The position numbers and the translations under genes were made by a program. Shown piece by piece: positions 25,934 through 34,874 of a stretch of 53,399 nucleotides of DNA (within the stretch, counting starts at the first letter, position 1; the number at the start of each line of letters is the position of its first letter). Origin of the DNA: Pseudomonas faucium (GTDB lineage: Bacteria; Pseudomonadota; Gammaproteobacteria; Pseudomonadales; Pseudomonadaceae). The notes beneath the pieces are model-generated. The model was not told the origin of the DNA. It saw only the letters and a list, made by a program, of their open reading frames with translations, and searched no databases. The DNA is taken from assembly GCF_021602585.1 (NCBI RefSeq), contig NZ_BQIP01000031.1, forward strand, positions 1 to 53,399, written 5' to 3'.

Positions 25934-27867
25934 AGCTGGTACCGCAGGGCCAGGCTGCTTTGCAGGCGCTGGGCCTGGCGCAGCGACTCGCGCAGGATGC
26001 GCCGGTCCAGGTGGTTGAGGCTGTCCGGGTCCAGGCGGTTGGAATAGGGCAGGTTGTCGCGGGTCTGGCACTGGTGCTGCTGCATGCGGGTTTGCTGGAT
26101 GAAGTGGTAGGCCTCTTCGTAGGCGGCGCCATCGAGGGCTTCGATCACGCCTTGCTCGACCAGCTGGCGCAGGCGCTCCAGGGTATTGCAGGCGCCAATG
26201 CCGTTGGCCAGGGCCAGCAGCCTTGCGCCATCGACGAAGGGGGTCAGGCCCTGGACCTTGAGGTCGAGGGTGGCGGCCTTGTCGTTGCCCTGGCGGGTCA
26301 GCACGAACTCGCGCAGGCGCCCCACCGGCGGCCGCTGGCGCAGAGCGTTGTCGGCCATCATGCGCTGGAAGATGCGGTTATCGGCCACTTGCTCGAGCAG
26401 TTGCTGGCGCAGTTGTTCGCCACCTTGCTCGTTGCCCCAGACCACGCGCAGGTCGAAGTAGATGCTCGACGCCAGCAGGTTTTCCGGGCTGGCCTCGCGC
26501 ACGAATCCGGCAAAACGCCGGGCCCATTCGGCGCGCGACAGGCACAACTCGGGGTTGCCGGCCATCACGTTGCCCTTGCACAGGGTGAAGCCGCACTGGG
26601 CCAGGCACTGGTTGATGTATTGCGCCAGCGGCAGCAGGCGGCTGCGAATGGCCTGGGCCTCGGTGGCGTCGGCGGCCTCGAACAGGATGCCGTTGTCCTG
26701 GTCGGTGTGCAGGGTCTGTTCGCGGCGGCCTTCGCTGCCAAAGCACAGCCAGCTGAAGGGCACGCCGGGGTCGCCGCGTTCGGCCAGGGCCAGCTCGATC
26801 ACCCGGCACACGGTATGGTCGTTGAGCAGGGTGATGATCTGGGTGATCTGGGTTGAGGAGGCGCCGTGGGCGAGCATGCGCTCGACCAGCTGGCCGATTT
26901 CGCCGCGCAGCGAGACCAGCGTCTCCAGGCGCGGCGCGTGGCGGATGGTGCGCGCCAGGTGCACCAGGTCGACCCGCTGCAGGGAGAACAGGTCACGCTC
27001 GGACACCACGCCGCACAGGCGCTGGTTGTCCACCAGGCAGACGTGGGCGATGTGCCGCTCGGTCATCGCCATGGCCGCGTCGAAGGCGCTGGCTTGCGGG
27101 CTGAGGTAGAACGGCTTGGCGGTCATGTGCCGGTCGATCGGCGCCCCCAGGTCGGCGTCGGCTTCGGCCACCACCTGGCGCAGGTCGCGCAGGGTGAAGA
27201 TGCCCACCGGGTAGCGCTGCGGGTCGACCACCACGATGCTGCCGACCTGCTGCTCGTGCATCAGCCGCACGGCGTCGCGCAGGGGGGTATCCGGGGTGCA
27301 CACCACCGGGTGGCGCATGGCCAGTTCGCCCAGCGGCGTGTTCAGCGAATACTGGGTGCCGAGGGTTTCCACCGCCCGCTGGCGCACTTGCTGGTTGACC
27401 TGCTCGAGCAGGCTGCTGACGCCGCGCAGTGCAAAATCTCGAAACACATCCGACATCGAGAACAGGCGGATGAAGGCCGATTTGTTCAATTGCAGGCAAA
27501 AGGTGTCTTCGCCGGCCAGGTGTTCGGTGCGGGTGGCGCGCTCGCCAAGCAGGGCTGCCAGCGGGAAGCATTCGCCGCTGGTGATCTCGAAGGTGGTTTC
27601 CACGCCCGGCTTGACCAGGTGCTGGCGCTCGCCGACCACGCGCCCCTGCTTGACGATGTAGAAGTGCTCGACCGGGCCGTCCGCCGGTTTGAGGATGCTT
27701 TCCCCGCTGGCGTAGAACCGCAGCTGGCACTGTTCCACCAGAAAGCCCAGGTGGCTGTGCTCCATCTGGTTGAACGGTGGGAAGCGCTGCAGGAACTGCA
27801 GGGTGCCCTGGATGTTCTGCAGGACGGCAGTCCTGCCCGCCTGGCTGTAGGCGTCCTTTTTGCTCAT
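25930..27867 (-). CDS. cNMP-binding / CBS / putative nucleotidyltransferase (DUF294) protein
   Basis: A 645-residue soluble protein. Approximate order: cyclic-nucleotide-binding-like domain (20-140; FPPFNQMEHSHLGFLVEQC), two CBS domains (165-290; MRHPVVCTPDTPLRDAVRLM and VSERDLFSLQ), a DUF294 nucleotidyltransferase (330-470) with CFGSEGRREQTLHTDQDNG, and a C-terminal DUF294 partner domain. The GSEGR and TDQDN residues are the expected nucleotidyltransferase active site, as in GlnD-like proteins. Its substrate is unknown. The ATG has a weak ribosome site. An unusual AT-only palindrome lies 27 bp upstream. Confidence 0.85.
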   Translation of the reverse strand: MSKKDAYSQAGRTAVLQNIQGTLQFLQRFPPFNQMEHSHLGFLVEQCQLRFYASGESILKPADGPVEHFYIVKQGRVVGERQHLVKPGVETTFEITSGECFPLAALLGERATRTEHLAGEDTFCLQLNKSAFIRLFSMSDVFRDFALRGVSSLLEQVNQQVRQRAVETLGTQYSLNTPLGELAMRHPVVCTPDTPLRDAVRLMHEQQVGSIVVVDPQRYPVGIFTLRDLRQVVAEADADLGAPIDRHMTAKPFYLSPQASAFDAAMAMTERHIAHVCLVDNQRLCGVVSERDLFSLQRVDLVHLARTIRHAPRLETLVSLRGEIGQLVERMLAHGASSTQITQIITLLNDHTVCRVIELALAERGDPGVPFSWLCFGSEGRREQTLHTDQDNGILFEAADATEAQAIRSRLLPLAQYINQCLAQCGFTLCKGNVMAGNPELCLSRAEWARRFAGFVREASPENLLASSIYFDLRVVWGNEQGGEQLRQQLLEQVADNRIFQRMMADNALRQRPPVGRLREFVLTRQGNDKAATLDLKVQGLTPFVDGARLLALANGIGACNTLERLRQLVEQGVIEALDGAAYEEAYHFIQQTRMQQHQCQTRDNLPYSNRLDPDSLNHLDRRILRESLRQAQRLQSSLALRYQL

Positions 27868-27893
27868 GAAACTGACCGTATCGCTACGCCGAA

Positions 27894-27913
27894 CTATATA
27901 TATCTATATATAG
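27894..27913. promoter_or_regulatory. AT-rich palindrome upstream of the cNMP-CBS gene
   Basis: CTATATATA-TC-TATATATAG is a 9-bp perfect inverted repeat with a 2-base centre, in a GC-rich region. It is 27 bp before the start codon, so it may be an operator, a -10 region or a 5' leader structure. The 190-bp gap to the divergent receiver gene shows no other motif. Confidence 0.4.
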
Positions 27914-28057
27914 GTGCCGGCCTTGTTGTTCTCGGCCCCCATGGTCGGCTTGCCGCCGTGCGGTGCCCATTGGACGTAAGTCTAGGGGCGTGCTGTGATC
28001 AATTTCTCAAGGCGTGGTCATACCGGCTGAGCGGGCTATTTTTTTGACGAGACGACC

Positions 28058-28501
28058 ATGGTTGAGCATGACGACATCCTGAGTGAAGCGGAGCGTGAAG
28101 CATTGGCCGTGGTGAGTGCGCCGGTGGCACCTAAACCTGTGGTGCTGGTGGTGGATGACAACCCGGTGAACAGCGAGGCTCTGTGCCTGTACCTCAAGAG
28201 CCGGGGCATCGACTGCATGATGGCCGATGGCGCCCAGGAGGCGATGTTCAAGCTGCACTACGAGCCGCGTATCGCCTTGATGATCACCGACCTGCGCATG
28301 CAGCCCAAGGATGGCCTGGAACTGATTCGTCAGGTGCGTGAGTCGGAGCGGGCGGCGTTGTCGATCATCGTGGTGTCGGGCGACACCGATGTGAAGGAGG
28401 CGGTGGACGTGATGCACCTGGGGGTGGTGGACTTTCTGCTCAAGCCGGTGGACCTGGGCAAGCTGTTGGCGCTGGTGAAGAGGGAGTTGAAGATCGAGTG
28501 A
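28058..28501 (+). CDS. Stand-alone response-regulator receiver protein
   Basis: A 147-residue protein with one receiver domain at about 27-145 and no output domain. The acidic pair is in VVDDNPVN, the phospho-acceptor Asp in MITDLRM, the Ser/Thr switch in VVSGDTD, and the conserved Lys in LLKPVD. The first 25 residues are a short acidic lead. No histidine kinase is beside it, so it is an orphan. It may act by protein-protein contact or as a phosphate relay. An extended REP hairpin follows directly. Confidence 0.88.
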   Translation: MVEHDDILSEAEREALAVVSAPVAPKPVVLVVDDNPVNSEALCLYLKSRGIDCMMADGAQEAMFKLHYEPRIALMITDLRMQPKDGLELIRQVRESERAALSIIVVSGDTDVKEAVDVMHLGVVDFLLKPVDLGKLLALVKRELKIE

Positions 28502-28510
28502 TGCAGGGTT

Positions 28511-28608
28511 GGGGCTGCTTTGCAGCCCTTTCGCGACACAAGGCCGCTCCTACAGGGATCACTGTGTAGGAGCGGCCTTGTGTCGCGAAAGGGCCGCAAA
28601 GCGGCCCC
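28511..28608. repeat. Extended REP pair, probable two-way terminator
   Basis: Inverted repeat of 44 bp per arm (28511-28554 and 28565-28608), loop 10 bases, two mismatches. The inner part is the GCGACACAAGG-family REP. Outer ends each carry their own small hairpin (GGGGCTGC-TTT-GCAGCCC on the left, GGGGCCGC-TTT-GCGGCCC on the right). It fills the gap between convergent genes. Confidence 0.9.
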
Positions 28609-28615
28609 CTGCAAT

Positions 28616-30793
28616 TTACAACCCGTTACGCGCCTTGAACTCGCGACGACGACGGTGCAGCACCGGCTCGGTATAGCCGTTCGGCTGCTTGGCACCTTCC
28701 ACAACCAGTTCCACAGCCGCCTCGAACGCGACGTTGCCGTCGAAGTTCGGCGCCATCGGGCGGTACAGGGCGTCACCGGCGTTCTGTTTGTCCACCACCG
28801 CAGCCATGCGCTTGAGGCTTTCCAGCACCTGCTCCTGGCTGACCACGCCATGGCGCAGCCAGTTGGCCAGCAGCTGGGCCGAGATGCGCAGGGTGGCGCG
28901 GTCTTCCATCAGGCCGACATCGTTGATGTCCGGCACCTTCGAGCAACCGACGCCCTGGTCGATCCAGCGCACCACGTAACCGAGGATGCCCTGGGCGTTG
29001 TTGTCCAGTTCGTTGCGGATCTCTTCGGCCGACCAGTTGGTGTCGGCAGCCAGCGGGATGGTCAGGATGTCGTCGACCGAGGCCGGCACGCGCGAAGCCA
29101 GTTCGCGCTGGCGCGCCTGCACATCGACCTTGTGGTAGTGCAGGGCGTGCAGGGTCGCGGCGGTTGGCGACGGTACCCAGGCGGTGTTGGCGCCGGCCAG
29201 CGGGTGAGCGATCTTCTGCTCGAGCATCGCCGCCATCAGGTCGGGCATGGCCCACATGCCCTTGCCGATCTGCGCACGGCCTTGCAGGCCGGTGGCCAGG
29301 CCCACATCGACGTTGTTGTTCTCGTAGGCGCCGATCCACTTCTCGTTCTTCATGGCGCCCTTGCGTACCACGGCGCCGGCTTCCATGGAGGTGTGGATTT
29401 CGTCACCGGTGCGGTCGAGGAAGCCGGTGTTGATGAACACTACGCGCTCGGCGGCGGCCTTGATGCACGCCTTGAGGTTGACCGTGGTACGGCGCTCCTC
29501 GTCCATGATGCCGACCTTGACGGTGTTGCGCTTCATGCCCAGCAGGTCTTCGACGCGGCTGAAGATTTCGGCGGCGAACGCCACTTCTTCGGGGCCGTGC
29601 ATCTTCGGCTTGACGATGTACACGCTGCCGGTGCGGGTGTTCTTGCGGCTGGTGTTGCCGTTGAGGTTGTGCAGGGCGATCAGGTTGGTGAACAGGCCGT
29701 CCTGGATGCCCTCGGGGATTTCGTTGCCCTGGGCATCGAGGATCGCCGGGTTGGTCATCAGGTGACCGACGTTGCGCACGAACAGCAGCGAACGGCCGTG
29801 CAGGGTGACGCTGCCGCCATTGGGCGCGGCGTACTCGCGGTCCGGGTTCATGGTGCGGGTGAAGGTCTTGCCGCCTTTGCTCACGCTTTCGGCCAGGTCG
29901 CCTTTCATCAGGCCCAGCCAGTTGCGATAGACAATGACCTTGTCGTCGGCGTCCACGGCGGCCACCGAGTCTTCGCAGTCCATGATGGTGGTCAGGGCCG
30001 ATTCCATCAGGATGTCTTTGACGCCGGCGGCGTCGGTGCTGCCGACCGGGGTGCTGGCGTCGACCTGGATCTCGAAGTGCAGGCCGTTGTGCTTGAGCAG
30101 CACGGCGGTCGGCGCGGCGGCGTCGCCATGGAAGCCGATCAGCTGGGCGTCGTCACGCAGGCCGCTGTTGCTGCCGCCTTTGAGGGTGACCACCAGCTTG
30201 CCGCCTTCGATGCGGTAGGCCGTGGAGTCGACGTGCGAGCCTGCTGCCAGTGGCGCGGCCTGGTCGAGGAAGGCGCGGGCGAAGGCGATGACCTTGTCGC
30301 CGCGGGCCTTGTTGTAGCCCTGGCCTTTTTCCGCACCGCCTTCATCGCTGATGGCGTCGGTGCCGTACAGCGCGTCGTACAGCGAGCCCCAACGGGCATT
30401 GGCGGCGTTCAGGGCGAAGCGGGCGTTCATCACCGGCACGACCAGCTGCGGGCCGGCCATGTGGGCGATTTCTTCGTCGACGTTCTGGGTGGTGGCCTGG
30501 AAGTCTTCGACTTGCGGCAGCAGGTAGCCGATTTCCTGGAGGAAGCTTTTATAGGCGACGGCGTCATGGGCCTGGCCTTTGCGCGCCTGGTGCCAGGCGT
30601 CGATCTTGGCCTGCAGCTCGTCGCGCTTGGCGAGCAAGGCTTTGTTCTTGGGAGCGAGGTCGTTGATGATCTTCTCGGCACCCGCCCAGAACTGTTTGGC
30701 ATCGATGCCGGTTCCAGGAATCGCTTCGTTGTTGACGAAGTCGTACAGGGCCTTGGCGACCTGAAGGCCACCGACGTGAACGTATCCAGTCAT
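28616..30793 (-). CDS. glcB: Malate synthase G
   Basis: A 725-residue enzyme that condenses glyoxylate with acetyl-CoA to malate, used in the glyoxylate shunt and glycolate use. The N-terminus [31 protein letters not shown], the segment [38 protein letters not shown] and the length are typical of the monomeric G form. The ATG at 30793 gives the conserved N-terminus; the frame extends four codons further. It is monocistronic, with a REP hairpin after the stop. Confidence 0.96.
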   Translation of the reverse strand: MTGYVHVGGLQVAKALYDFVNNEAIPGTGIDAKQFWAGAEKIINDLAPKNKALLAKRDELQAKIDAWHQARKGQAHDAVAYKSFLQEIGYLLPQVEDFQATTQNVDEEIAHMAGPQLVVPVMNARFALNAANARWGSLYDALYGTDAISDEGGAEKGQGYNKARGDKVIAFARAFLDQAAPLAAGSHVDSTAYRIEGGKLVVTLKGGSNSGLRDDAQLIGFHGDAAAPTAVLLKHNGLHFEIQVDASTPVGSTDAAGVKDILMESALTTIMDCEDSVAAVDADDKVIVYRNWLGLMKGDLAESVSKGGKTFTRTMNPDREYAAPNGGSVTLHGRSLLFVRNVGHLMTNPAILDAQGNEIPEGIQDGLFTNLIALHNLNGNTSRKNTRTGSVYIVKPKMHGPEEVAFAAEIFSRVEDLLGMKRNTVKVGIMDEERRTTVNLKACIKAAAERVVFINTGFLDRTGDEIHTSMEAGAVVRKGAMKNEKWIGAYENNNVDVGLATGLQGRAQIGKGMWAMPDLMAAMLEQKIAHPLAGANTAWVPSPTAATLHALHYHKVDVQARQRELASRVPASVDDILTIPLAADTNWSAEEIRNELDNNAQGILGYVVRWIDQGVGCSKVPDINDVGLMEDRATLRISAQLLANWLRHGVVSQEQVLESLKRMAAVVDKQNAGDALYRPMAPNFDGNVAFEAAVELVVEGAKQPNGYTEPVLHRRRREFKARNGL

Positions 30794-30981
30794 TGCTTGC
30801 CTCACCTCTGCTCAGCTATTTCGCTTTCGCTCTTCTGTATTAAGCCTGTAGCGCTTCTCTAAACACGGCACCAGTGCCTGCCCAGTCATCCACGAGCGCG
30901 GCGGGGTGCAGCTCGCCAGACGCGCTGGCGGGCGGTTTGCGTATTTTCACAGGCGCCTTGGCAGACATCGAAACGACGTTT

Positions 30982-31028
30982 TGTAGTCCGCGCCGATGCA
31001 TACTACATGAAGCAGCAGGCAGGTAAAC
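30982..31028 (-). promoter_or_regulatory. Candidate glcB promoter with a TGTAGT/ACTACA dyad
   Basis: On the minus strand TTTACC (31022-31027), a 16-base spacer and TAGTAT (31000-31005) could be -35 and -10. TGTAGT (30982-30987) and ACTACA (31002-31007), 14 bases apart, form a dyad over the -10. The rest of the 455-bp gap (30794-31248) has no gene; a TATACT (31187-31192) may be the -10 of the next gene. Confidence 0.35.
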
Positions 31029-31248
31029 ATCGGACTAAAAGCGTCGCTCTGCGACCGATTGGTCGCGTAGGGTCACGCTGGGAATTGGTATGTTCGCAAA
31101 AAACCGGTGGATTGTTCCAGATAAATCTTGAAACAGTACACGATTAGTTGCGCGGACTGCCCTGCGGCAGGTTGCCGCGCCTTGCCTATACTGAGTCGAT
31201 CCCCCGAATTTTCGCCGCTTTGCGCGGCTGCACGCAGAGGAAGTCGCT

Positions 31249-31767
31249 GTGGATCATCTTGTACTCACCGTGATCGCTCCTGACAAGGCTGGCCAGGTCG
31301 AACGCATTGCCCAGTGCATTGCCGACCACAACGGCAACTGGCTGGAAAGCCGCATGTCGCGCATGGCCGGGCAGTTCGCCGGAATCTTGCGGGTGGCGGT
31401 GCCGGCCGAGAACTACGACGAGCTGGTGAAGTCGCTGCAGGCCCTGAGCCAGTACAGCATTCGCGTGCTGATCGCCGAAAGCGGCATCGAGCCCTCGTGC
31501 ACCTGGAAGCCGATCGCCATGGAACTGGTGGGCAATGACCGGCCCGGCATCGTGCGCGATATCACCCGCCTGCTGGCCGACCATGGGGTGAACCTGGAGC
31601 GCTTCACCACCGAGGTGCGCCCGGCGCCGATGAGCAGCGAGCCGCTGTTCCATGCCGATGCCTTGCTGGCGCTGCCGCTGACCCTGTCGCTGGATGAGCT
31701 GCAGCGCAAGCTGGAGAGCCTGGCGGATGACTTGATGGTGGAGTTGAAGCTGCGCCCCGAAGATTGA
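31249..31767 (+). CDS. GcvR-like tandem ACT-domain protein
   Basis: A 172-residue protein with two ACT domains. The first (1-80) starts MDHLVLTVIAPDKAGQVERIAQCI. The second (about 90-170) has PIAMELVGNDRPGIVRDITRLLADHGVNLERFTTEV. This is the layout of GcvR, which in enteric bacteria antagonises GcvA control of glycine cleavage. In Pseudomonas the role is inferred. The start is GTG with an AGAGGAAG ribosome site. Its neighbour glcB also acts on C2 metabolism, but the two are divergent. Confidence 0.82.
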   Translation: MDHLVLTVIAPDKAGQVERIAQCIADHNGNWLESRMSRMAGQFAGILRVAVPAENYDELVKSLQALSQYSIRVLIAESGIEPSCTWKPIAMELVGNDRPGIVRDITRLLADHGVNLERFTTEVRPAPMSSEPLFHADALLALPLTLSLDELQRKLESLADDLMVELKLRPED

Positions 31768-31801
31768 GCAGGCGATTATCCCGAATATGCGGGGATGGCC
31801 C

Positions 31802-31923
31802 TGTGGATAAGCTGGGGGCGCACCTCGCCAGCCCAACAAGGGCGAGCCCTCCCGCCGTTTGAGCAAAAAACACCCAGTTTTCAGTGGCTTGTGCACAAAC
31901 GCCGGGGACCAGGGTGTGGATAA
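31802..31923. other. Two perfect DnaA-box nonamers in a convergent gap
   Basis: TGTGGATAA (reverse complement TTATCCACA, the consensus DnaA box) occurs at 31802-31810 and 31915-31923 in the same orientation, inside the 219-bp gap between the GcvR-like gene and rarD. There is no other origin-like feature such as an AT-rich unwinding region. Confidence 0.4.
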
Positions 31924-31940
31924 CCTCTGGAGATCTCTGC

Positions 31941-31984
31941 GCAGGCCACGAACCACGTGGCCTGCATAGATGTGATCATTTTTT
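31941..31984 (+). terminator. Possible terminator of the GcvR-like gene
   Basis: GCAGGCCACG pairs perfectly with CGTGGCCTGC (31941-31950 and 31956-31965; 5-base loop). A T run follows only 14 bases later (31979-31984), so it is not a classical terminator. Confidence 0.4.
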
Positions 31985-31986
31985 GA

Positions 31987-32874
31987 TCAGGCGCGCTTGC
32001 GCAAATTCAGCCACGCATCGACGCTGTACAGCGCCAGGCCCGCCCAGATGCACACGAACGCCACCAGGCTGCTGGGCGACAGGTGCTCGTCGAACAGCCA
32101 TACCGCCTGCATCAGCACCAGGGTCGGCGCCAGGTACTGCAGGAAGCCCAGGGTGGTGTAGGGCAGGTGCCGCGCCGCAGCGTTGAAGCACACCAGCGGC
32201 ACCAGCGTCACCGGCCCCGCCGCCATCAGCCACAGCGCCTCGCTGCTGGTGTAGAACGAAGGTTGTGCGCTTATCGCGGTGGGGTGCAGCAGCAGCCAGC
32301 CCAGCGCCAGCGGCACCAGCATCCAGGTCTCGACCACCAGCCCGGGCAGCGCGGCGACCGGCGCCTGCTTGCGGATCAGGCCATAGAAGCCGAAGGTCAA
32401 TGCCAGCACCAGCGATACCCAGGGCAGGCTCCCCACCTGCCACACCTGCTGCGCCACCCCCAGCGCCGCCAGGCCCACGGCCAGCCATTGCAGGCGGCGC
32501 AGGCGCTCGCCCAGCAACAGCATGCCCAGCAGCACGTTCACCAGCGGGTTGATGTAGTAGCCAAGGCTGGCTTCGAGCATGCGGCCGTTGTTCACCGACC
32601 ATACATACGTCAGCCAGTTTGCGGCGATCAACGTGCCACTGAGGGCGAGGATGGCCAGGCGGCGCGGGTTGTCGCGCAATTCGCGCCACCAGCCGGGGTG
32701 TTTCCACACCAGCAGCAACAGCGAACCGAACAGCGCCGACCAGAGCACCCGGTGGACGATGATTTCCACCGCCGGAACGCTCTGGATCGCTTTGAAGTAC
32801 AGCGGGAACAAGCCCCAGATGATGTAGGCGCCAAGGCCCAGGAGGTACCCGCGGCGCGGGTTTGCGGCGTGCAT
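31987..32874 (-). CDS. rarD: RarD-type EamA transporter
   Basis: A 295-residue inner-membrane protein of the drug/metabolite transporter superfamily with about ten membrane segments and two EamA repeats. The N-terminus RRGYLLGLGAYIIWGLFPLYFKAI and the centre SLGYYINPLVNVLLGMLLLGERL are characteristic of RarD. The name comes from chloramphenicol sensitivity in E. coli; the transported substrate is not known. Downstream is the DnaA-box gap; upstream, srkA ends 64 bp away in the same direction. Confidence 0.9.
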   Translation of the reverse strand: MHAANPRRGYLLGLGAYIIWGLFPLYFKAIQSVPAVEIIVHRVLWSALFGSLLLLVWKHPGWWRELRDNPRRLAILALSGTLIAANWLTYVWSVNNGRMLEASLGYYINPLVNVLLGMLLLGERLRRLQWLAVGLAALGVAQQVWQVGSLPWVSLVLALTFGFYGLIRKQAPVAALPGLVVETWMLVPLALGWLLLHPTAISAQPSFYTSSEALWLMAAGPVTLVPLVCFNAAARHLPYTTLGFLQYLAPTLVLMQAVWLFDEHLSPSSLVAFVCIWAGLALYSVDAWLNLRKRA

Positions 32875-32938
32875 GCAGAATCCTTGCTTAGGAAGCTAAT
32901 TGAAGCGACGCCCATTGTAGACAGAGCGCGGCGCGCTT

Positions 32939-33913
32939 CTAGAACAATTTCAGCGGTTGTTCATCCAGCGCGGCCAGTTGCTCGCGCAGGGCGAGAATCT
33001 GGTCGCCCCAGTAACGCGGCTGGCCAAACCAGGGGAAGCTCGGCGGGAACGCCGGGTCGTCCCAGCGCCGCGCCAGCCAGGCGCTGTAGTGCAACTGGCG
33101 CAGGGCGCGCAGGGGCTCGATCAGGGCCAGTTCGCGCGGGTCGAAGTCGTGGAATTCGTTGTAGCCATCGATCAGCTCGGCCAGTTGCCCCATGCGCTCT
33201 TCGCGGCTGCCGGCGAGCATCATCCACAGGTCCTGCACGGCCGGGCCCATGCGGCAGTCATCGAGGTCGACGACGTGGTAGACCTCGTCGCGGTGCATCA
33301 GGTTGCCGGGGTGCAGGTCGCCGTGCAGGCGGATCACCTGGTGGGGCGTGCGGGCGTAGGCGTCTTCGACGCGCTTGAGCAGGTCGCGGGCTACCGATTC
33401 GAAGGCGGGCAGCAGCTCCTTGGGCACGAAGCCACCGTCGAGCAGGGTGTTCAGCGAGGCGTGGCCAAAGTTGTCCACAGCCAGTGCCTCACGGTGCTCG
33501 AACGGGCGTGTCGCGCCCACGGCGTGCAGGCGGCCCAGCAGTTGGCCCAGGCGGTAGAGCTGGTCGAGGTTGCCGGGCTCAGGTGCGTGGCCGCCGCGAC
33601 GCGGGAACAGGGTGAAGCGAAAGCCCTGGTGTTCGAACAGGGTCTGGCCTTCGTGCTGCAGCGGTGCGACCACGGGCACTTCGCAGTCGGCGAGTTCGGC
33701 GCTGAAGCGGTGCTCTTCGAGGATCGCGGCATCGCTCCAGCGGCCCGGGCGGTAGAACTTGGCGATCAGCGGCTGCGCATCCTCGATGCCCACCTGGTAG
33801 ACGCGGTTCTCGTAGCTGTTCAGCGCGAGGACGCGGGCATCGCTGAGAAAGCCGAGGCTTTCCACGGCGTCCAGGACCAGGTCGGGGGTAAGTGTAGCGA
33901 AGGGGTGCGACAT
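32939..33913 (-). CDS. srkA: Stress response kinase A (YihE family)
   Basis: A 324-residue Ser/Thr protein kinase with an aminoglycoside-phosphotransferase-like fold. The opening FATLTPDLVLDAVESLG...LNSYENRVYQVGIED, the catalytic loop RLHGDLHPGNLMHRDEVYHVVDLDDC (split in the protein as HGDLHPGN and VVDLDD) and the ending FPWFGQPRYWGDQ are typical of SrkA/YihE, which protects E. coli cells from stress-induced death. No operon partner is evident: a REP pair separates it from the ModE-like gene. Confidence 0.92.
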   Translation of the reverse strand: MSHPFATLTPDLVLDAVESLGFLSDARVLALNSYENRVYQVGIEDAQPLIAKFYRPGRWSDAAILEEHRFSAELADCEVPVVAPLQHEGQTLFEHQGFRFTLFPRRGGHAPEPGNLDQLYRLGQLLGRLHAVGATRPFEHREALAVDNFGHASLNTLLDGGFVPKELLPAFESVARDLLKRVEDAYARTPHQVIRLHGDLHPGNLMHRDEVYHVVDLDDCRMGPAVQDLWMMLAGSREERMGQLAELIDGYNEFHDFDPRELALIEPLRALRQLHYSAWLARRWDDPAFPPSFPWFGQPRYWGDQILALREQLAALDEQPLKLF

Positions 33914-33962
33914 GAGTGCTCCGGGGCTGGCTGCAAGGCCTCATGGTATCAGTGCCGGCCCT

Positions 33963-34035
33963 TTCGCGGGGCAAGCCCGCTCCCACAGTATTGCCCCTCG
34001 GCGGTGAACCTGTGGGAGCGGGCTTGCCCCGCGAA
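33963..34035. repeat. REP pair (GCGGG-stem family)
   Basis: Perfect 26-bp arms 33963-33988 and 34010-34035 with head GCGGG-GCAAG-CCCGC and inward tails CTCCCACAG; the loop is 21 bases. It lies between srkA and the ModE-like gene. Confidence 0.9.
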
Positions 34036-34055
34036 CCGCGCGCAGCGCGGCCAGC

Positions 34056-34835
34056 CTAGACCGGTACCCCCAGCAACACCGACGACGGATGAAACTGCAC
34101 CCGCACCGGGCTCCCCGCCTGCACCTTCTGCTGCGCCAGCCACTGCGCTTCGGCAAATGCATACAACGTCTGCCCATTGCTCAGCGCCAGGCGCACTTCA
34201 CTGGGCTCGTGGCCATCGACCAGCACTTCTTCGACGGTGGCTTCAAGCACATTGCTGCCTGCCTCTGTCTCGTCGCCGGCCCCCAGCAGCTGCACCCAGC
34301 CCGCCTTGAGCAGCGCCACCACCATGGTGCCCAGGGTCAGCTCCAGGCGCGCAGTGCTGTCATGGGTGATCAGCGCAGCGATTTCCAGCCCGCCACCCAG
34401 GGCCAGGCTCACCCGGTCGTGCCGGCCTTCGCGGCGCAGGCCGCTGACCTGGCCCTGCAGCTGGTTGCGCGCGCTGGTGCGCAGCATCAGACGCCCGAGC
34501 AGGTCGAGGTCGCTGGATTCTTCTGCGGCTTCAAGCAGCTGGGCCTGCAGGTTCTGCAGGCGCTGGTACAGGCGCAGCACCCGCTCGCCTTCGGCCGAAA
34601 GGCGCGCGCCGCCGCCGCCGCGGCCACCGGTGCTGCGCTCGACCAGCGGCTGGCTGGCCAGGTTGTTGAGTTCGTCGATGGCATCCCAGGCGGCTTTGTA
34701 GCTGATGCCGGCCGCCTTGGCGGCGCGGGTGATCGAGCCTTGCTCGGCGACGTGCTGGAGCAGGGCGATGCGCTGCGGGCGGCGGGCGATGTGTTGGGTG
34801 AGCAGGGCAGGTAGGGACATGGGCTTGGCGGTCAT
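34056..34835 (-). CDS. modE: ModE-type molybdate-responsive regulator
   Basis: A 259-residue protein. The N-terminal winged helix (about 15-110) has RIALLQHVAEQGSITRAAKAAGISYKAAWDAIDELN and the Gly-rich wing STGGRGGGGARLS, as in ModE. Two TOBE/Mop molybdate-binding domains follow (about 120-185, RTSARNQLQGQVSGLRREG; and 195-259, EATVEEVLVDGHEPSEVRL). It should repress molybdate uptake genes when molybdate is plentiful, but no mod transporter is in this window, so it is an orphan here. Confidence 0.9.
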   Translation of the reverse strand: MTAKPMSLPALLTQHIARRPQRIALLQHVAEQGSITRAAKAAGISYKAAWDAIDELNNLASQPLVERSTGGRGGGGARLSAEGERVLRLYQRLQNLQAQLLEAAEESSDLDLLGRLMLRTSARNQLQGQVSGLRREGRHDRVSLALGGGLEIAALITHDSTARLELTLGTMVVALLKAGWVQLLGAGDETEAGSNVLEATVEEVLVDGHEPSEVRLALSNGQTLYAFAEAQWLAQQKVQAGSPVRVQFHPSSVLLGVPV

Positions 34836-34874
34836 GGGCTGATGGCACGACGGTGCCTTCGTGCCGGTGCACAG

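Noticed and set aside
31802-31923. Chromosomal or plasmid origin of replication
   Set aside because: Only two DnaA boxes, no AT-rich unwinding element and no dnaA, dnaN, gidA or rep gene nearby.
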